Shown here piece after piece: positions 47,751-56,500 of a stretch of 64,000 nt of DNA (position 1 is the first letter of the stretch; every line of letters starts with the position of its first letter). Source of the stretch: Candidatus Melainabacteria bacterium MEL.A1. GTDB lineage: Bacteria > Cyanobacteriota > Vampirovibrionia > Gastranaerophilales > Gastranaerophilaceae. The DNA is taken from the NCBI GenBank assembly GCA_001765415.1, contig CP017245.1:62001-126000 (forward strand). The letters are read 5' to 3'. A model generated the notes under the pieces. That model had not been told where the DNA came from and made no database searches. It saw only the letters and a list, made by a program, of their open reading frames with translations. The translations under genes and the position numbers were made by a program.

Positions 47751-47812
47751 TGAGAAGTGAAACGTGAAACGTGAAAAGTCCGTATCGGGATGAATAAGTG
47801 AATGGTGAGTAG
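47749..47812 (-). repeat. dispersed repeat R-C, copy 3 (inverted)
   Basis: Read on the minus strand: TACTCACCATTCACTTATTC, a short variable part, then TTTTCACGTTTCACGTTTCAC and TTCTCAC. It starts at the stop codon of the EamA gene. The minus frame reads STHHSLIHPDTDFSRFTFHF, close to the peptide read from copy 2. Confidence 0.7.
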
Positions 47813-48232
47813 ACCTTATCAAGGAAATTGTTTTTCTCCCTGATGAGACTCTGCCGAACAAAAGGTGACTAAATGTCACGTTTTGTGAGAGGTAATTTAG
47901 GTGGGTGCTATCCCGTAAGGGAAACATTTAACCTTCCTTGCAAAGGAAGGGGGACCGCTTGCGGTGGAAGGATTGTTTTTTTGTCTTGCGCAGACGGCGG
48001 GAACTTTTTGTGTAAAAAGTTCCACAAAACCACCCACACGCTCCATTCACTAATAACTAGTAAGTTCAACTAAAAAACAGTCAAACTCGCTACGCTCAAA
48101 CAATGCCTGTTTTTAACCATCTGTGTAAACATTTGTTCCTACATCATACATTTGTGTAAAGCTCTTTGTTGTTTGTTTCACTAACAAGTTATTGTTCATT
48201 TCGCTATCGTGGGATTATTTTCTTCTTCTTAA
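47813..48232. repeat. intergenic repeat-rich region upstream of prepilin locus 2
   Basis: No gene is supported. It holds the perfect hairpins CCTTCCTT-GCA-AAGGAAGG (47932-47950) and GGAACTTTTT-GTGT-AAAAAGTTCC (48000-48022), and a looser inverted pair AAAACAGTC/GCCTGTTTT around 48075-48115. Short GC-rich patches (GGACCGCTTGCGGTGG) contrast with the AT-rich surroundings. It looks like stacked dispersed palindromes. Confidence 0.6.
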
Positions 48233-48268
48233 AACTACTTGAAAAACTTCAAAAAATTTGTTAAAATA
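48233..48268 (+). repeat. 36-nt promoter block R-A, copy 2
   Basis: Matches 32092-32127 at 35 of 36 positions. Contains TTGAAA (48239-48244)-N17-TAAAAT (48262-48267). Transcription is expected near 48274, 30 nt before ATG 48304. Confidence 0.8.
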
Positions 48269-48303
48269 ATAATATATTTATGAAAGAAAGAGAGGATTTT
48301 AGT

Positions 48304-49073
48304 ATGAAATTCAAAGAAAATAAGCTCGTCGGGGGGGGGGCAATAGTCTAAAACCCTCTCATAGTCATGATGTACACCTGTTTTTAAGACGCTTAGCCGC
48401 CTTCACTCTTGCGGAGGTTTTAATCACTCTCGGCATTATTGGAGTAGTTGCGGCATTAACTCTGCCAACTCTTATTGAAAACCATAACAAAAGAGTTGTT
48501 GAAACGAGGTTGCAAAAATTCTATTCTGCAATGAACCAAGCTATAAAAATGGCTGAATTGGATTACGGCGACCGTGATACGTGGTTTGAAGATAATACGG
48601 CATATTCTGGTAAACAAAAAATTTGGGTTGATAAATATTTAGTCCCTTATTTAAAAGTCGCTAAAACTGATAAATTAAAGACAGGTGGTGGTGAGGTGTA
48701 TGCGATTTATTTCGCAGATGGCTCTGCGGTTTCTATGGTTCCGACTAACGGTAGAGATTGGTGGTTTTTCTCAAGTAATCCTGAAAAATGTATTGCAGAT
48801 AATGATTATTCTTATCGTAAATTCATGGGAAAATGTGCTTTTGCCTTCTATTATAATCCGACAAGAGATGAAGATGGTAAAATAAATAATGCAGGTTGGA
48901 ATTTCAACCCGTTTGGTTATGGTTGTAATGGGTATTCTGAAAATTATCTTAAAAATGATCCAACATATGGTTGTTATTCAAGTTCTTCTTGGCACGGACA
49001 TTGTACGGCATTAATTCAATACAACAATTGGAAATTTCCTAAAGATTATCCGTTCAAAGTTCGTTACAGATAA
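48304..49073 (+). CDS. prepilin-like protein interrupted at a G10 tract (locus 2, off as read)
   Basis: From ATG 48304 (AGAGAGG ahead; another in-frame ATG lies at 48280) translation passes G10 at 48331-48340 and meets TAA at 48349. One extra G or a -1 slip restores a 256-residue protein. A 33-residue leader ending RLAA precedes FTLAEVLITLGIIGVVAAL, so prepilin peptidase should cut before the F. The mature part has six or more cysteines in its second half and ends CTALIQYNNWKFPKDYPF. No alternative ATG follows the tract before the signature, so expression of the pilin depends on tract length or slippage. Confidence 0.8.
48329..48363 (+). repeat. 35-nt poly-G block R-B, copy 2 (G10 at 48331-48340)
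   Basis: Identical over 35 nt to 32236-32270, including the G10 run, and diverging immediately after. In the full-length frame (G11) it encodes GGGGNSLKPSH. Confidence 0.9.
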
Positions 49074-49077
49074 AAAA

Positions 49078-49108
49078 ATAATCCCGTTTATAAGCGGGAT
49101 TATCTTTT
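49078..49108. terminator. terminator between prepilin locus 2 and typA
   Basis: Stem ATAATCCCG / CGGGATTAT with an 8-nt loop, then C and a T run on the plus strand; a T-rich run also follows on the minus strand. It probably serves both convergent genes. Confidence 0.85.
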
Positions 49109-49128
49109 ATTATAAATTTTAATTATTA

Positions 49129-50928
49129 TTAGTTATAGATTTTTCTAGTTAAATCTGCTTTTCTAATTCTGACGTTTTCTGGAGTAATTTCAACAAGTTC
49201 GTCATCTCCGATGTATTCCATACATTCTTCTAGTGACATTTCTTTGTGAGCCTGCAATGTTACCATTACGTCGGCGGTTGCACTTCTCATGTTTGTCAAT
49301 TTTTTAGTTTTACAAATATTAACTACAATATCTTGAGGTTTGTTGCATTCGCCAATAATCATTCCTCTGTAAACTTTAGTCTTTGGAGTTACAAAGAATG
49401 TTCCACGATCTTCATATTGAGCCAATGCGTAAGGAATAGCTTCTCCTTGTTCGTGAGCAATGATTGAACCGTTTCTTTGACGAGGAATATCGCCGGCAAA
49501 TGGTCTGTAATCCAAGAATGTGTGGTACATAATACCTTCGCCACGTGTCATTCTGATAAATTCGCTTCTGAAACCGATTAAACCACGAGCAGGAATATGG
49601 AATACCATTGTAGTTCTGCCTTTTGCGTTGTTCATTTCTTTCATTTCGGCTTTTCTGCCAGAAAGTCTGTCGATACAACTTCCAGCACAACCTTCTGGAA
49701 CGTCAACAATCAAGTTTTCGAATGGTTCACATCTTACGCCATCAATAGTTTTGTAAATTACTTCCGGTTTAGAAACTTGGAATTCGTAACCTTCACGACG
49801 CATCGTTTCAATCAATATGCCTAAGTGAAGTTCGCCTCTGCCTGAAACTTTGAATACATCAGTTGAATCAGTATCTTCAACTCTCAAACTTACGTTCTTT
49901 TCAAGTTCATCATAAAGTCTTTTTCTCAATTGACGAGATGTAACAAATTTACCTTCTGTGCCTGCGAATGGACTATCATTTACTGAAAAATTCATTTGCA
50001 AAGTTGGTTCGTCAACTTTAATCAAAGGTAATGGTTGAGGATCTGCTAAAGAACAAATACTTTCGCCAATTTGAATATCTGCAAAGCCAGCAATACCGAC
50101 GATATCACCTGCATAAGCTTCTTCGATTTCTGTTCTTCCCAAGTCATGAAATCCGAAAAGTTTTGTGATTTTACCTTTTTCTTGACTTCCGTCTGCGTGA
50201 ACTACACAAACTTGTTCTTGAGATTTAACTTTTCCGTTTTCAATACGTCCGATAACAATTCTTCCGACATATTCGTTGTAGTCAAGAGTTGTTGCACGGA
50301 ATTGGAAAGGTTTGTCTGCATCTCCCTTTGGTGGTTTAATGTTTTCTAAAATACAATCCAAAAGCGGAATCATATCTTTTCTTTCATCGTCCAAATCTTT
50401 AATTGCAAAACCATTTAAACTGCTTGCAAAAATGAATGGGAAGTCGATTAAATCTTCTCTATCAGTCAATTCTGTAAACAAGTCAAATACTTTGTCTAAC
50501 GCTGTCAACGGTTCTGCTGCAGGTTTGTCTATTTTATTGATTACAACAATAATTCTTAAACCTAATTCCAAAGCTTTTGAAAGTACAAATCTTGTTTGAG
50601 GCATAGGACCTTCTGCTGCATCAACGATTAGTAATGCACCATCTACCATGCCTAATACACGCTCTACTTCACCGCCAAAGTCTGCGTGACCAGGTGTGTC
50701 GATAACGTTAATTTTAGTATTTTTGTAATTAATTGAAATGTTTTTAGAAAGAATTGTAATTCCACGTTCTCTTTCCAAATCGTTGCTATCCAATACACGT
50801 TCTTGCACCTGTTGGTTTGCACGGAATGCACCTGCTTGTTTCAACAAACAGTCAACAAGAGTTGTTTTGCCGTGGTCAACGTGAGCGATGATAGCGATGT
50901 TTCTAATATTTTCGTTATGTGTTGTCAT
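49129..50928 (-). CDS. typA: ribosome-associated translational GTPase TypA/BipA
   Basis: 599 residues. G1 AHVDHGKT (about 15-22), G3 DTPGHADFGGEVERVL, G4 NKID, domain II, and the C-terminal TypA-specific region (RSATADVMVTLQAHKEMSLE) are present. It binds the ribosome like EF-G and helps 50S assembly and stress adaptation. AGGGAAAT precedes the ATG. Confidence 0.97.
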   Translation of the reverse strand: MTTHNENIRNIAIIAHVDHGKTTLVDCLLKQAGAFRANQQVQERVLDSNDLERERGITILSKNISINYKNTKINVIDTPGHADFGGEVERVLGMVDGALLIVDAAEGPMPQTRFVLSKALELGLRIIVVINKIDKPAAEPLTALDKVFDLFTELTDREDLIDFPFIFASSLNGFAIKDLDDERKDMIPLLDCILENIKPPKGDADKPFQFRATTLDYNEYVGRIVIGRIENGKVKSQEQVCVVHADGSQEKGKITKLFGFHDLGRTEIEEAYAGDIVGIAGFADIQIGESICSLADPQPLPLIKVDEPTLQMNFSVNDSPFAGTEGKFVTSRQLRKRLYDELEKNVSLRVEDTDSTDVFKVSGRGELHLGILIETMRREGYEFQVSKPEVIYKTIDGVRCEPFENLIVDVPEGCAGSCIDRLSGRKAEMKEMNNAKGRTTMVFHIPARGLIGFRSEFIRMTRGEGIMYHTFLDYRPFAGDIPRQRNGSIIAHEQGEAIPYALAQYEDRGTFFVTPKTKVYRGMIIGECNKPQDIVVNICKTKKLTNMRSATADVMVTLQAHKEMSLEECMEYIGDDELVEITPENVRIRKADLTRKIYN

Positions 50929-51035
50929 ATTTCCCTACTATCTATATCTTAGTAACATTAGTGTAAAATTTACACTAGTATTTTATATTGCTGATAACTA
51001 TTTTTCAAGTTAAGATTTTGTAAATAATAAATTAA

Positions 51036-52427
51036 TTAAATTTTCTCTCTATATGCCACAAATGCGAATGTCAAACATGTCAAGCCGAATAATATTCCGA
51101 AACACATTGTTGTTCTGTATGAATATAAAAATGCGGTTTCGTATATTTTCCCGTTTTCAATAAATAAATGTCTGAAAGTTTCAAATAACGTAATTGTAAC
51201 TGCAACTCCCAAAATGTTACCAAGATTTCGAGCAAGTGCCAAAATCCCAGATGCTAAGCCTAATTCACCATGATCAACACTTGTCATAATGGCGTTATTA
51301 GAAGGTGATTGGAATAAACCATTTCCTATTCCCATAATTCCAGATGCAAGAATTATTTGCCACATTGTTGCGTTTTTGTCATACAAGGTAAACATCAATA
51401 ATGCTATGCAATACGTAGCAGGTCCTAATCGGGTTAAAATTTTACTTCCGTATTTTCCTGACAGTCTGCCTGCAATAGGTGCGGTTATGGATAAAGTTAG
51501 GGAGTATGGAAGAATTAATAAACCTGTTATAAGTGCATTATATTTTAAAATTTCCTGCAAAAAGAATGGTAATAAAATACTATTTGTGTACATTGCCATA
51601 TACGAAGTCATTACGGCAAGATTGCCAAATGTGAACGGTTTTATTTTGAACATTGAAAAATTAATTAGCGGGTAATTGATTTTATGGTCCCGAATATAAA
51701 ATAAAGCTCCAAATATTAATGTAATTATTCCGAGAACAATTATTCTAATGGAGTTCCAGCCCCAACTGTGACCTTCTGAAATTGCTAGTAAAAGAGCAAA
51801 TAAACTTACTGTGAAATAGAAAAATCCCCTGTAATCGAATTTGAAATTTTTGATATCTGTTTTTACACTACGAGGGAGCATTCTGAATGAATAAATTACA
51901 CCGAAAATTGCAACGATTACGCAAGGATAGAATACTGAGTGCCATCCAAAATAATTGATTAAAATACCGCCTAATGCGGGGCCACTCATCCCTCCAATTG
52001 CTACAATACAACCGTTTAAGCCAAGAGCTTTGCCTCTGCGTTCTTTTTTGAAAATTGATGCAATAATGGCTTGACCATTTGACAATAAAATAGAAGCCCC
52101 AAGTGCTTCCAAACATCGGTATGCAATTAATAACGGAAATGTTGGAGCTGTAGTGTTTAGGAATGCTCCAATTCCAAACAACAAAAAACCTGTAGTGTAC
52201 AATTTGTTTTTTGGAAAAATATCTCCTAATTTTCCAAAAAATGGTAAAAATACTGTCAAAATGAGCATGTAAGCAATCATTACCCATTGAATTTGCCCCA
52301 TTGTTACGTGCAAATCTCTTGCCATTGGGTAAAGTGCAAGGTTTACGGATGTAGAATCAAGCATGGCAATAAAATTGCCAACTGCCGTAATTACAAACAT
52401 TGTCCATTTTAATTTTTTGTGGCTCAT
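51036..52427 (-). CDS. MFS transporter, DHA2 (EmrB/QacA) type
   Basis: A 463-residue membrane protein with about 14 predicted helices. The first helix has NFIAMLDSTSVNLAL, with the Asp typical of DHA2 drug/proton antiporters. FGKLGDIFPKNKLYT is the loop 2-3 motif A, and GPALGGILINYFGWHSVF the motif C region. It is likely a multidrug or metabolite exporter. It begins 1 nt after the glmU stop, so it is translated from the same transcript. Confidence 0.9.
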   Translation of the reverse strand: MSHKKLKWTMFVITAVGNFIAMLDSTSVNLALYPMARDLHVTMGQIQWVMIAYMLILTVFLPFFGKLGDIFPKNKLYTTGFLLFGIGAFLNTTAPTFPLLIAYRCLEALGASILLSNGQAIIASIFKKERRGKALGLNGCIVAIGGMSGPALGGILINYFGWHSVFYPCVIVAIFGVIYSFRMLPRSVKTDIKNFKFDYRGFFYFTVSLFALLLAISEGHSWGWNSIRIIVLGIITLIFGALFYIRDHKINYPLINFSMFKIKPFTFGNLAVMTSYMAMYTNSILLPFFLQEILKYNALITGLLILPYSLTLSITAPIAGRLSGKYGSKILTRLGPATYCIALLMFTLYDKNATMWQIILASGIMGIGNGLFQSPSNNAIMTSVDHGELGLASGILALARNLGNILGVAVTITLFETFRHLFIENGKIYETAFLYSYRTTMCFGILFGLTCLTFAFVAYREKI

Positions 52428-52428
52428 G

Positions 52429-53706
52429 TTATTTGTTTTTTACCCATCCTTCAATAATTCTCAATGGCGCTCTTGTTATGCCTAAAGCCCATTCTCCAAT
52501 GTTTTTTGTAATAACACTGCCGGCTCCGACATTTGTACCTTCTCCTATTTCTACAGGAGCTACAAGTACTGTGTTTGAACCGATTTTAACATTGTCTTTT
52601 AAAACGGTTTTACTTTTCTTTTTGCTTATAGGGTCGTAATTTGCGGTGATTGTTCCGGCTCCGATATTTATATGAGAACCAAATTCAGAATCGCCTATGT
52701 AACTCAAATGACCAGCATTTGTGTTGTGACCGATTTTAGCTTTTTTTACTTCAACAAAATTCCCGATTTTGCAGTTATCGTCAATTTCTACATCTCCTCT
52801 TAGGTGTGCGCAAGGACCTATTTTACAGTTTTTGCCGATTTTGTTTTTACCTTCAATATAAGTTGATGGATAAATGATTGTGTCAGCTCCAATTTCTGTA
52901 TCTTCTGAAATCCAAGTAGAAGATGGATCAACGATTGTTACTCCTTCTACCATTAAATTATGTAGTTTTCTTTCGTTCATTATTCTGGTAGCTTCTGCTA
53001 GGTTAAGACGAGAATTAATTCCGTAGATTTCGTCGCTATTTTCTAAAATATAAGCGTTTACATTAAGTGAATTTTTTTTACCCCAAGCGATAATATCTGT
53101 TAGATAATATTCTCCTTGTGCATTGTTGCTTGTTAATTGAGAAAAAGCCGGTTTGATTTTTGACCAATTTAAACAGTAAATTCCGGCATTAACCTCTTTT
53201 ACTGCTTTTTGTTCTGGTGTTGCATCTTTTTCTTCTACAATACATTTTAGCGAATTGTTGTTTTCTCGGATAATTCTTCCGTAATTAGTTGGGTTTTCAA
53301 AAATTGTACTCATAACAGTTAAGTCGGAATTGTTTGAGTTGTGGTATTCAATAAATTCTGTTAACGTTTTTTCTGTGATAAGCGGGGTGTCGCCACATAG
53401 GATAATGACTTGTCCGTCAAAATTGTCTAAAGAAGGACAAACCATTGATACTGCATGCCCTGTTCCTAATTGAGGAGATTGAAGAACCGTTTTGGCTGCA
53501 GAGTAATTCTTTTCAACAAATTCTGTTACTTCTTCTGCATGGTGTCCTACAATTACAAATGCTTCATTTGTAATATTTTTAACATTATCCAAAACATATC
53601 CCAACAATGGTTTTCCAAAGATTTGATGTAAAACTTTTGGGGTATTAGATTTCATTCTTGTGCCTTTTCCTGCTGCAAGAATTACTGCTTTAATATCTTT
53701 ATTCAT
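52429..53706 (-). CDS. glmU: bifunctional UDP-GlcNAc pyrophosphorylase / GlcN-1-P acetyltransferase
   Basis: A 425-residue two-domain enzyme. The N-terminal uridyltransferase has LAAGKGTRMKSNTPKVLH (about 10-27) and LCGDTPL. From about residue 245 hexapeptide repeats (IGADTIIYPSTYIEG, IGPCAHLRGDVEID) form the left-handed beta-helix of the acetyltransferase, with GHLSYIGDSEFGSHINIGAG. It makes UDP-GlcNAc for peptidoglycan and lipid A-type lipids. It is about 30 residues shorter than the usual GlmU at the C-terminus. GGAGAG precedes the ATG. Confidence 0.96.
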   Translation of the reverse strand: MNKDIKAVILAAGKGTRMKSNTPKVLHQIFGKPLLGYVLDNVKNITNEAFVIVGHHAEEVTEFVEKNYSAAKTVLQSPQLGTGHAVSMVCPSLDNFDGQVIILCGDTPLITEKTLTEFIEYHNSNNSDLTVMSTIFENPTNYGRIIRENNNSLKCIVEEKDATPEQKAVKEVNAGIYCLNWSKIKPAFSQLTSNNAQGEYYLTDIIAWGKKNSLNVNAYILENSDEIYGINSRLNLAEATRIMNERKLHNLMVEGVTIVDPSSTWISEDTEIGADTIIYPSTYIEGKNKIGKNCKIGPCAHLRGDVEIDDNCKIGNFVEVKKAKIGHNTNAGHLSYIGDSEFGSHINIGAGTITANYDPISKKKSKTVLKDNVKIGSNTVLVAPVEIGEGTNVGAGSVITKNIGEWALGITRAPLRIIEGWVKNK

Positions 53707-53740
53707 GTTTCTCTCCTTAATTATTTCCCTATAATCTTAT

Positions 53741-53769
53741 TTTACTATAAAAACTTTTTAGATTATAAT
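53741..53769 (+). promoter_or_regulatory. predicted leaderless promoter of mnmA
   Basis: TTTACT (53741-53746), 17-nt spacer, TATAAT (53764-53769), 6 nt to the ATG at 53776. No ribosome-binding site. Confidence 0.6.
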
Positions 53770-53775
53770 TAAATT

Positions 53776-54828
53776 ATGGAAAATCAAAAAATTGCAGTTG
53801 TGGCAATGAGTGGCGGTGTTGATAGTTCTGTTACTGCCCTGCTATTGCAACAACAAGGATACAACGTAATAGGTTTGACGGCAAAAATGCAGGAAACTCC
53901 TGCTGCAAATTCAGTTGTGCAGAATGCTAAAAGAGTTGCTGACAAATTAGGAATAGAATTGATTGTTTACAACACTTCAGATAAATTCAATGAAAAAGTA
54001 GTTGATTATTTTGTGAACGCCTATAAAAATGGAAAAACTCCCAATCCTTGTATTGTGTGTAATCAGTTTATAAAATGGGGAACTTTGTTTGACTACGCAA
54101 CAGAGGTTTTGAATGCGGATGTATTTGCTACAGGGCATTACGCAGATATAAGATGTGTCGACGGAGTTTATAAATTGTATCCGGCAAAGGATGAACATAA
54201 AGATCAATTGTATTTTCTTTACAGATTAGGTCAAAAACAATTATCAAAGACGATTTTCCCGCTATATCATTATGAAAAATCTCAAGTTAAACAAATTGCT
54301 ATTGATTATAATTTGCCACCAAAGGATTCAAAAGAAAGTCAAGATATTTGTTTTATTCAAAAACCTGAAACAACAAAGAGTTTTTTAATTAGTAAATTTG
54401 GTGCTAAAAAAGGTGATTTTATAGATGTTTTGACTGGTAAAAAATGGGGAGAACATCAAGGGTGTTATCAATATACAATCGGTCAAAGAAAAGGTATTGG
54501 AATTGCTGCGCCATATCCGTTGTATGTGATTGATATTGACGCACAAAAAAATATAGTTTATTTAGGTAGGGAAGAGGATAATTACAAAAAATCTCTAAAA
54601 ATAGTTGATTTGAATTGGTCTTACCATCCTCAAACTACTGAATTTGATGCTTGGGTAAAAATTAGATATAATATGCCACATAAAAAGGCGCATGTTAGTA
54701 TTTGTAATGAAATAGCTGATATAGAGTTTTATGAACCTGTAAATTCTGTTACAAACGGTCAATCTTGTGTTATTTACGATTTGGAAGATAAGCATTTAAT
54801 CGGTGGCGGATTTATCGCAAGAAATTAA
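53776..54828 (+). CDS. mnmA: tRNA-specific 2-thiouridylase
   Basis: 350 residues. The PP-loop AMSGGVDSSV (about 10-19) binds ATP. The two catalytic cysteines lie in NPCIVCNQFIKWG (first Cys of the motif) and SQDICFI. GHYADI, GQRKGIGI and the C-terminal barrel are as in the family. It puts sulfur on U34 of Lys, Glu and Gln tRNAs. The sequence starts in the normal place at the leaderless ATG. Confidence 0.96.
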   Translation: MENQKIAVVAMSGGVDSSVTALLLQQQGYNVIGLTAKMQETPAANSVVQNAKRVADKLGIELIVYNTSDKFNEKVVDYFVNAYKNGKTPNPCIVCNQFIKWGTLFDYATEVLNADVFATGHYADIRCVDGVYKLYPAKDEHKDQLYFLYRLGQKQLSKTIFPLYHYEKSQVKQIAIDYNLPPKDSKESQDICFIQKPETTKSFLISKFGAKKGDFIDVLTGKKWGEHQGCYQYTIGQRKGIGIAAPYPLYVIDIDAQKNIVYLGREEDNYKKSLKIVDLNWSYHPQTTEFDAWVKIRYNMPHKKAHVSICNEIADIEFYEPVNSVTNGQSCVIYDLEDKHLIGGGFIARN

Positions 54829-54888
54829 AAAGTATTTACTTTTAATTTTTTCAGGATTATCATGTAACTGATATGGGAGAGAAAAATT

Positions 54889-56310
54889 ATGTATAATCCA
54901 AAATCGCACAATGCTGAAGAATTTATTTCACATCAAGAAATATTAGATAGTATAAAATACGCTGATGCAAATAAAAATAACATAGAATTAATTGACAAAA
55001 TTTTAGAAAAAGCTAAGTTGGGTAAAGGTTTAACCCATAAGGAAGCTTCTGTGCTTTTAGCTTGTGATATAGAAGATAAAAATAACGAAATTTTTGAACT
55101 AGCTAAAAAAATTAAACAAGACTATTATGGAAACAGGATTGTTTTGTTTGCACCGTTGTATTTGTCAAATTATTGCGTTAATGGTTGTGTGTATTGCCCT
55201 TATCATGCTAAAAATAAGCATATTCCTCGTAAAAAACTGTCTCAAGAAGATATTTCTCGTGAAGTTATGGCTTTGCAAGATATGGGACATAAAAGATTAG
55301 CGATTGAGGCTGGCGAAGATCCTGTTAATAACCCGATTGAATATATTTTGGATTCAATTAAAACGATTTATTCAATTAAGCATAAAAATGGTTCAATTCG
55401 TCGTGTAAACGTTAATATTGCAGCAACTACGGTTGAAAATTATAAAAAATTACATGATGCAGGTATTGGTACGTATATTTTGTTCCAAGAAACTTATAAC
55501 AAAGAGAGTTACGAAACTCTTCACCCGACAGGGCCGAAACATAATTACAAATATCATACAGAAGCTATGGATAGAGCTATGGAAGCTGGAATTGATGATG
55601 TAGGACTTGGTGTTTTATTTGGGTTGGAATCTTATAGATACGAATTTGCCGGAATATTAATGCACGCAGAACACTTGGAAGCTGCATTTGGTGTTGGACC
55701 ACATACAATTAGCGTTCCTCGTATTAGAAAAGCTGATGATATTGATCCGGATGTTTTTGATAACGGAATTGATGATGATATTTTTGCCAAAATCGTTGCA
55801 TGTATCAGAATAGCAGTTCCTTACACAGGCATGATTGTTTCTACAAGGGAAAGTGCTGAGTGTAGAAAACGACTTTTGGAACTCGGAATTTCTCAAGTTT
55901 CAGGTGGCTCAAAAACAAGTGTTGGTGGGTATTTCCAACCAATGCCGGAGAAAGAAGATTCTGCTCAATTTGATGTTTCAGATAGACGACCTTTAGATGA
56001 AGTTATTAAATGGCTTATGGAACTTGGGTATTTGCCTAGTTTTTGTACAGCTTGTTACAGAAACGGCAGAACAGGCGACAGATTTATGGAAATCTGTAAA
56101 GATAAGCAAATTCATAATTTCTGCCATCCGAATGCAATTTTGACATTAAAAGAGTATTTGGAAGATTACGCATCTCCTGAAACAAAGGAAGTTGGTGAAA
56201 AACTAATTTCAAAAGAACAGAAAACTCTTGAATGTCCTGAATGCGTAAAACTAAAAGTTGCTGAGGATTTAGAAAAAATAGAACAGGGTGGCAGAGATTA
56301 CAATTTTTAG
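54889..56310 (+). CDS. hydG: [FeFe]-hydrogenase maturase HydG (radical SAM tyrosine lyase)
   Basis: 473 residues. The radical-SAM cysteines are C96, C100 and C103 in YCVNGCVYCPYH. The C-terminal C-x2-C-x22-C motif (CTACYRN...HNFCHPN) that binds the auxiliary cluster distinguishes HydG from ThiH. It splits tyrosine to supply CO and cyanide for the hydrogenase H-cluster, implying anaerobic hydrogen metabolism. HydE, HydF and the hydrogenase are not in this window. GGGAGAG precedes the ATG. Confidence 0.95.
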   Translation: MYNPKSHNAEEFISHQEILDSIKYADANKNNIELIDKILEKAKLGKGLTHKEASVLLACDIEDKNNEIFELAKKIKQDYYGNRIVLFAPLYLSNYCVNGCVYCPYHAKNKHIPRKKLSQEDISREVMALQDMGHKRLAIEAGEDPVNNPIEYILDSIKTIYSIKHKNGSIRRVNVNIAATTVENYKKLHDAGIGTYILFQETYNKESYETLHPTGPKHNYKYHTEAMDRAMEAGIDDVGLGVLFGLESYRYEFAGILMHAEHLEAAFGVGPHTISVPRIRKADDIDPDVFDNGIDDDIFAKIVACIRIAVPYTGMIVSTRESAECRKRLLELGISQVSGGSKTSVGGYFQPMPEKEDSAQFDVSDRRPLDEVIKWLMELGYLPSFCTACYRNGRTGDRFMEICKDKQIHNFCHPNAILTLKEYLEDYASPETKEVGEKLISKEQKTLECPECVKLKVAEDLEKIEQGGRDYNF

Positions 56311-56332
56311 TTTAAAATAACTTCTAAAATAT

Positions 56333-56429
56333 GTTAAATTTAGATGCAAAGATGCACAAGAGCGAAGCAATCCGGTGAAACAGGTGTTACGCACGTAGTC
56401 CACTGTAATAATATTGGTGATAATTTAAC
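56333..56429 (+). promoter_or_regulatory. cobalamin-riboswitch-like structured RNA with no downstream gene
   Basis: The element is closed by a perfect 8-bp stem GTTAAATT (56333-56340) / AATTTAAC (56422-56429). Inside are AAGAGCGAAGC, CCGGTGAAA and CACTGTAA in the order seen in cobalamin aptamers (AGGGAAGC, CCGGTGAAA, CCACTGTAA), with a small TGC/GCA hairpin before the first. At 97 nt it would be a compact form. A c-di-GMP (GEMM) aptamer was considered and fits less well. It begins 22 nt after the hydG stop and is followed by a terminator; the next gene is on the other strand. Confidence 0.5.
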
Positions 56430-56453
56430 ACTTCTCACTTTTTGCTCAAATAT

Positions 56454-56496
56454 AAAAAGAACCTCTTTTCAATTATGTTGAGATGTTCTTTTTTGG
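56454..56496. terminator. terminator behind the riboswitch-like RNA
   Basis: Stem AAAAAGAAC-CTC / GAG-AT-GTTCTTTTT with a two-base bulge and a T-rich end. It lies 24 nt after the aptamer and directly past the end of the fmt-like gene, so it may work in both directions. Confidence 0.65.
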
Positions 56497-56500
56497 GTTA

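Noticed and set aside
47755..47790. short TTCACGT-type tandem units as a CRISPR-like array
   Set aside because: The units are too short and have no spacers, and no cas genes are present anywhere in the window.
47873..48073. 66-codon open frame on the plus strand in the repeat region
   Set aside because: It reads straight through palindromic repeats (for example the CCTTCCTT/AAGGAAGG hairpin), has no ribosome-binding site and resembles translated repeat DNA, not a protein.
49129..50928. several open frames on the plus strand opposite typA
   Set aside because: They are antisense shadows of a clear GTPase gene and lack start signals.
56333..56429. c-di-GMP (GEMM) aptamer as the identity of the structured RNA
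   Set aside because: ACGCA and GAAA occur, but the order and the GGTGAAA...CACTGTAA pair fit a cobalamin aptamer better; kept only as an alternative to test.
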